A stretch of DNA of 64,000 nt from NCBI GenBank assembly GCA_003226295.1, contig CP029803.1, positions 2,361,001-2,425,000 on the forward strand, written 5' to 3'. The notes below the pieces were generated by a model. The model saw only the letters and a list, made by a program, of their open reading frames with translations. It was not told the DNA's origin and searched no databases. Origin of the DNA: Candidatus Moanabacter tarae (GTDB lineage Bacteria > Verrucomicrobiota > Verrucomicrobiia > Opitutales > UBA2987). This document shows, in pieces, positions 62,437 to 64,000 of the stretch. Positions within the stretch are counted from its first letter, which is position 1. Every line of letters starts with the position of its first letter. Position numbers and translations under genes: made by a program.

Positions 62437-64000
62437 TTATTCTGACTCGTAATACTTTAGTCCGCTTTGTTTCAGGAGAGCATCGATTTTTGGATTGCGG
62501 CCCATGAAATTGTGGAACAGGACGCCCGGATTTACGCTGTTCCCTTTCGAGAGGACTTCCTTCCTGAACTCACGTCCAATCCTATTGTCCAGAATCCCTG
62601 CAGCCTGGAAACGCGTAAAGGCGTCGGCTGCGAGGACTTCAGCCCACTTGTAAGAATAGTATCCAGCGGCATAGCCTGTACTACTTGAGAAAAGATGGCT
62701 AAAGCGACGGATGATAGCTGGCGATTTGGTTTTGCTTGGGGGCTGGTAGGAGCAAAGCATGTCCTCGAGCAGGGTATCAAGGTTCCTTCCATTGTAGTCG
62801 GTGTACCGGAGATGGAGCTCAAGATCCATTTTGCCGAAGGAAAGCTGCCGCATCGTTAGTCGGGCAGCATGGAAATTGCGTGCCTGATGCATCTTTGTGA
62901 AAAGATCATCTGGAATAGGTTTGCCAGTTTCATAATGGCGGGCAAAAAGATCGAGACTCTCGCGGTCCCAACACCAATTTTCCATGATTTGAGAGGGTAG
63001 CTCGACAAAGTCCCATGCTACGTTGATTCCGTTGAGCGATTTAATTGGAACGTCGCCTAGTAGATGGTGGAGGAGATGGCCAAACTCGTGAAAAATTGTC
63101 TGGACTTCGTCATGACTTAACAGGGCGGGTATATCCCCAATCGGCGGAGTCAAGTTGCCGCAGATCAATCCTAGGTGCGGCTCCCTGTCGGCCCCGTTAG
63201 GTGGCTGCCCGGTGCGAAGGGAGTTCATCCAGGCTCCTCCTCTTTTGGCTTCTCTCGGATACCAATCGGTATAAAATGCGCCTAATCGATCTCCACACGA
63301 GTTTAAAACATCATAATATCTAACTTCAGGGTGCCAGGTTTCGATTGCCTTATCCTGGTTTTTTGGTGGGGAGGATTGTAATTTTTTGGTTTCCTCAAGG
63401 CTACAATATATGGTCGGCCTCTCCTCTACGCGAATATCGAAGATTTTTTCCGCGATACGAAACATTCCTTTCTCGACTTGCTTGAGCGAAAAGTAAGGAC
63501 GTAGGGATTCATCATCGAAGTCGAACCTATCCCGTCTCAATTTTTCAGACCAATAGGGAGAATCCCAAGGTTCAATTGGTTCCCGTTTCCCACCGCGACA
63601 TTCGGCGCTATACATCTCCAACTCGCAGCACTCGCGGTCGAAGGGAGCCTTCACCCGGCCATAAAAATCTTCTACAAAGGCCAACGCCAGTTGACCGGTT
63701 TGAGCCATTCTTCGCTGCAATACAAAATCGGCAAAATGATCTTTTCCCAGCAAGCGCGCTTTCTCATCGCGGAGGGAGAGAATATCCCAGATTAGATTGG
63801 TATTGTCGTGTTTCTTGGTATGGCCGATCCGGATAGATCCCTCCCAAAGTTTTCTTCGCGTCCCTTCGTCATGAAGGTGCTTCATGGCTGGGAGAATCGA
63901 AGGCATCTGTTGAGTTAGCCGCCACTTTGGGTTTCTTTCCGTCCCGTATCCTTTTCTCAACGCGTCACGCCGAGCTTGTTCTTTAGAGAGTTTTGGCAAG
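62437..64000 (-). CDS. M3-family oligopeptidase (OpdA/PrlC-like), N-terminus beyond window
   Basis: Only the C-terminal part is in the window, with about 521 codons open to the right edge; the usual full length is about 680-700, so the first 170-180 residues are missing. The zinc site is [16 protein letters not shown] (core HEFGHLLHH), the third ligand Glu is in the nearby [13 protein letters not shown] (core QIMENW). [36 protein letters not shown] (core [20 protein letters not shown]) is the family's C-terminal hallmark. These enzymes cut short peptides in the cytoplasm. No start codon in the window can be trusted. Confidence 0.93.
   Translation of the reverse strand, partial: [520 protein letters not shown]

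Overview
The window carries about 43 protein genes, packed on both strands, with no rRNA or tRNA gene, CRISPR array, insertion sequence or prophage that I could recognise. The gene set suggests a Gram-negative bacterium of the PVC group, most likely Verrucomicrobiota (possibly Opitutae-like). Reasons: LL-diaminopimelate aminotransferase (dapL), a fused SecDF, DUF5069, DUF1343 and DUF2062 proteins, a six-domain S1 protein, KorAB 2-oxoacid:ferredoxin oxidoreductase, and rod-shape (RodA) and lipoprotein (Lgt) functions. This placement is inference from gene content, not from a marker tree.

Layout. 1-6.1 kb: partial pdxH, an MDR oxidoreductase, a DUF5069 protein, a YyaL-type thioredoxin-fold protein and divergent mutL. 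6.6-15.3 kb: mixed small-molecule and envelope genes (DUF3108, aldo/keto reductase, TPMT-type methyltransferase, duplicated ABC ATPase of ModF type, TPR protein, NamZ/DUF1343, DUF2062, glycerate kinase). 15.7-18.8 kb: rodA and RNase E/G. 19.2-23.1 kb: a HAD-UbiA fusion, a DprE1-like oxidase and a DprE2-like reductase, which together look like a pathway to polyprenyl-phosphate D-arabinofuranose. 23.3-28.5 kb: SYLF protein, glutaredoxin, NUDIX, hisG, rpsA. 28.7-36.3 kb: trpE and glmS (minus), then glgC, dinB and glyS (plus). 36.4-41.0 kb: yajC-secDF-recJ. 41.3-46.6 kb: korAB, then the CNNM/CBS protein and lgt.

46.7-59.25 kb is the most notable region: one long plus-strand gene string with little spacing. 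It runs gcvH, a tartrate/isopropylmalate-type dehydrogenase, a GcvT-GlyA fusion, formate-tetrahydrofolate ligase, four genes of the heterotetrameric sarcosine oxidase / N-methylglutamate dehydrogenase family (soxBDAG or mgdABCD type), and a gene closely resembling gamma-glutamylmethylamide synthetase. Together these can be read as a folate-linked module that takes methyl groups from N-methylated amines or amino acids to methylene-THF, then either to serine (GlyA half) or to formate plus ATP (Fhs, with a methylene-THF dehydrogenase from elsewhere). gcvP, gcvL and mgsABC are absent from the window. The end of the window (59.3-64 kb) holds dapL, an inositol-monophosphatase-family protein, a YugP-type membrane zinc peptidase and a right-truncated M3 oligopeptidase.

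Regulatory signals are sparse: one clear intrinsic terminator (about 1.42 kb), a hairpin terminator across the rpsA stop codon, several perfect palindromes between genes, and a few candidate sigma-70-type promoters.
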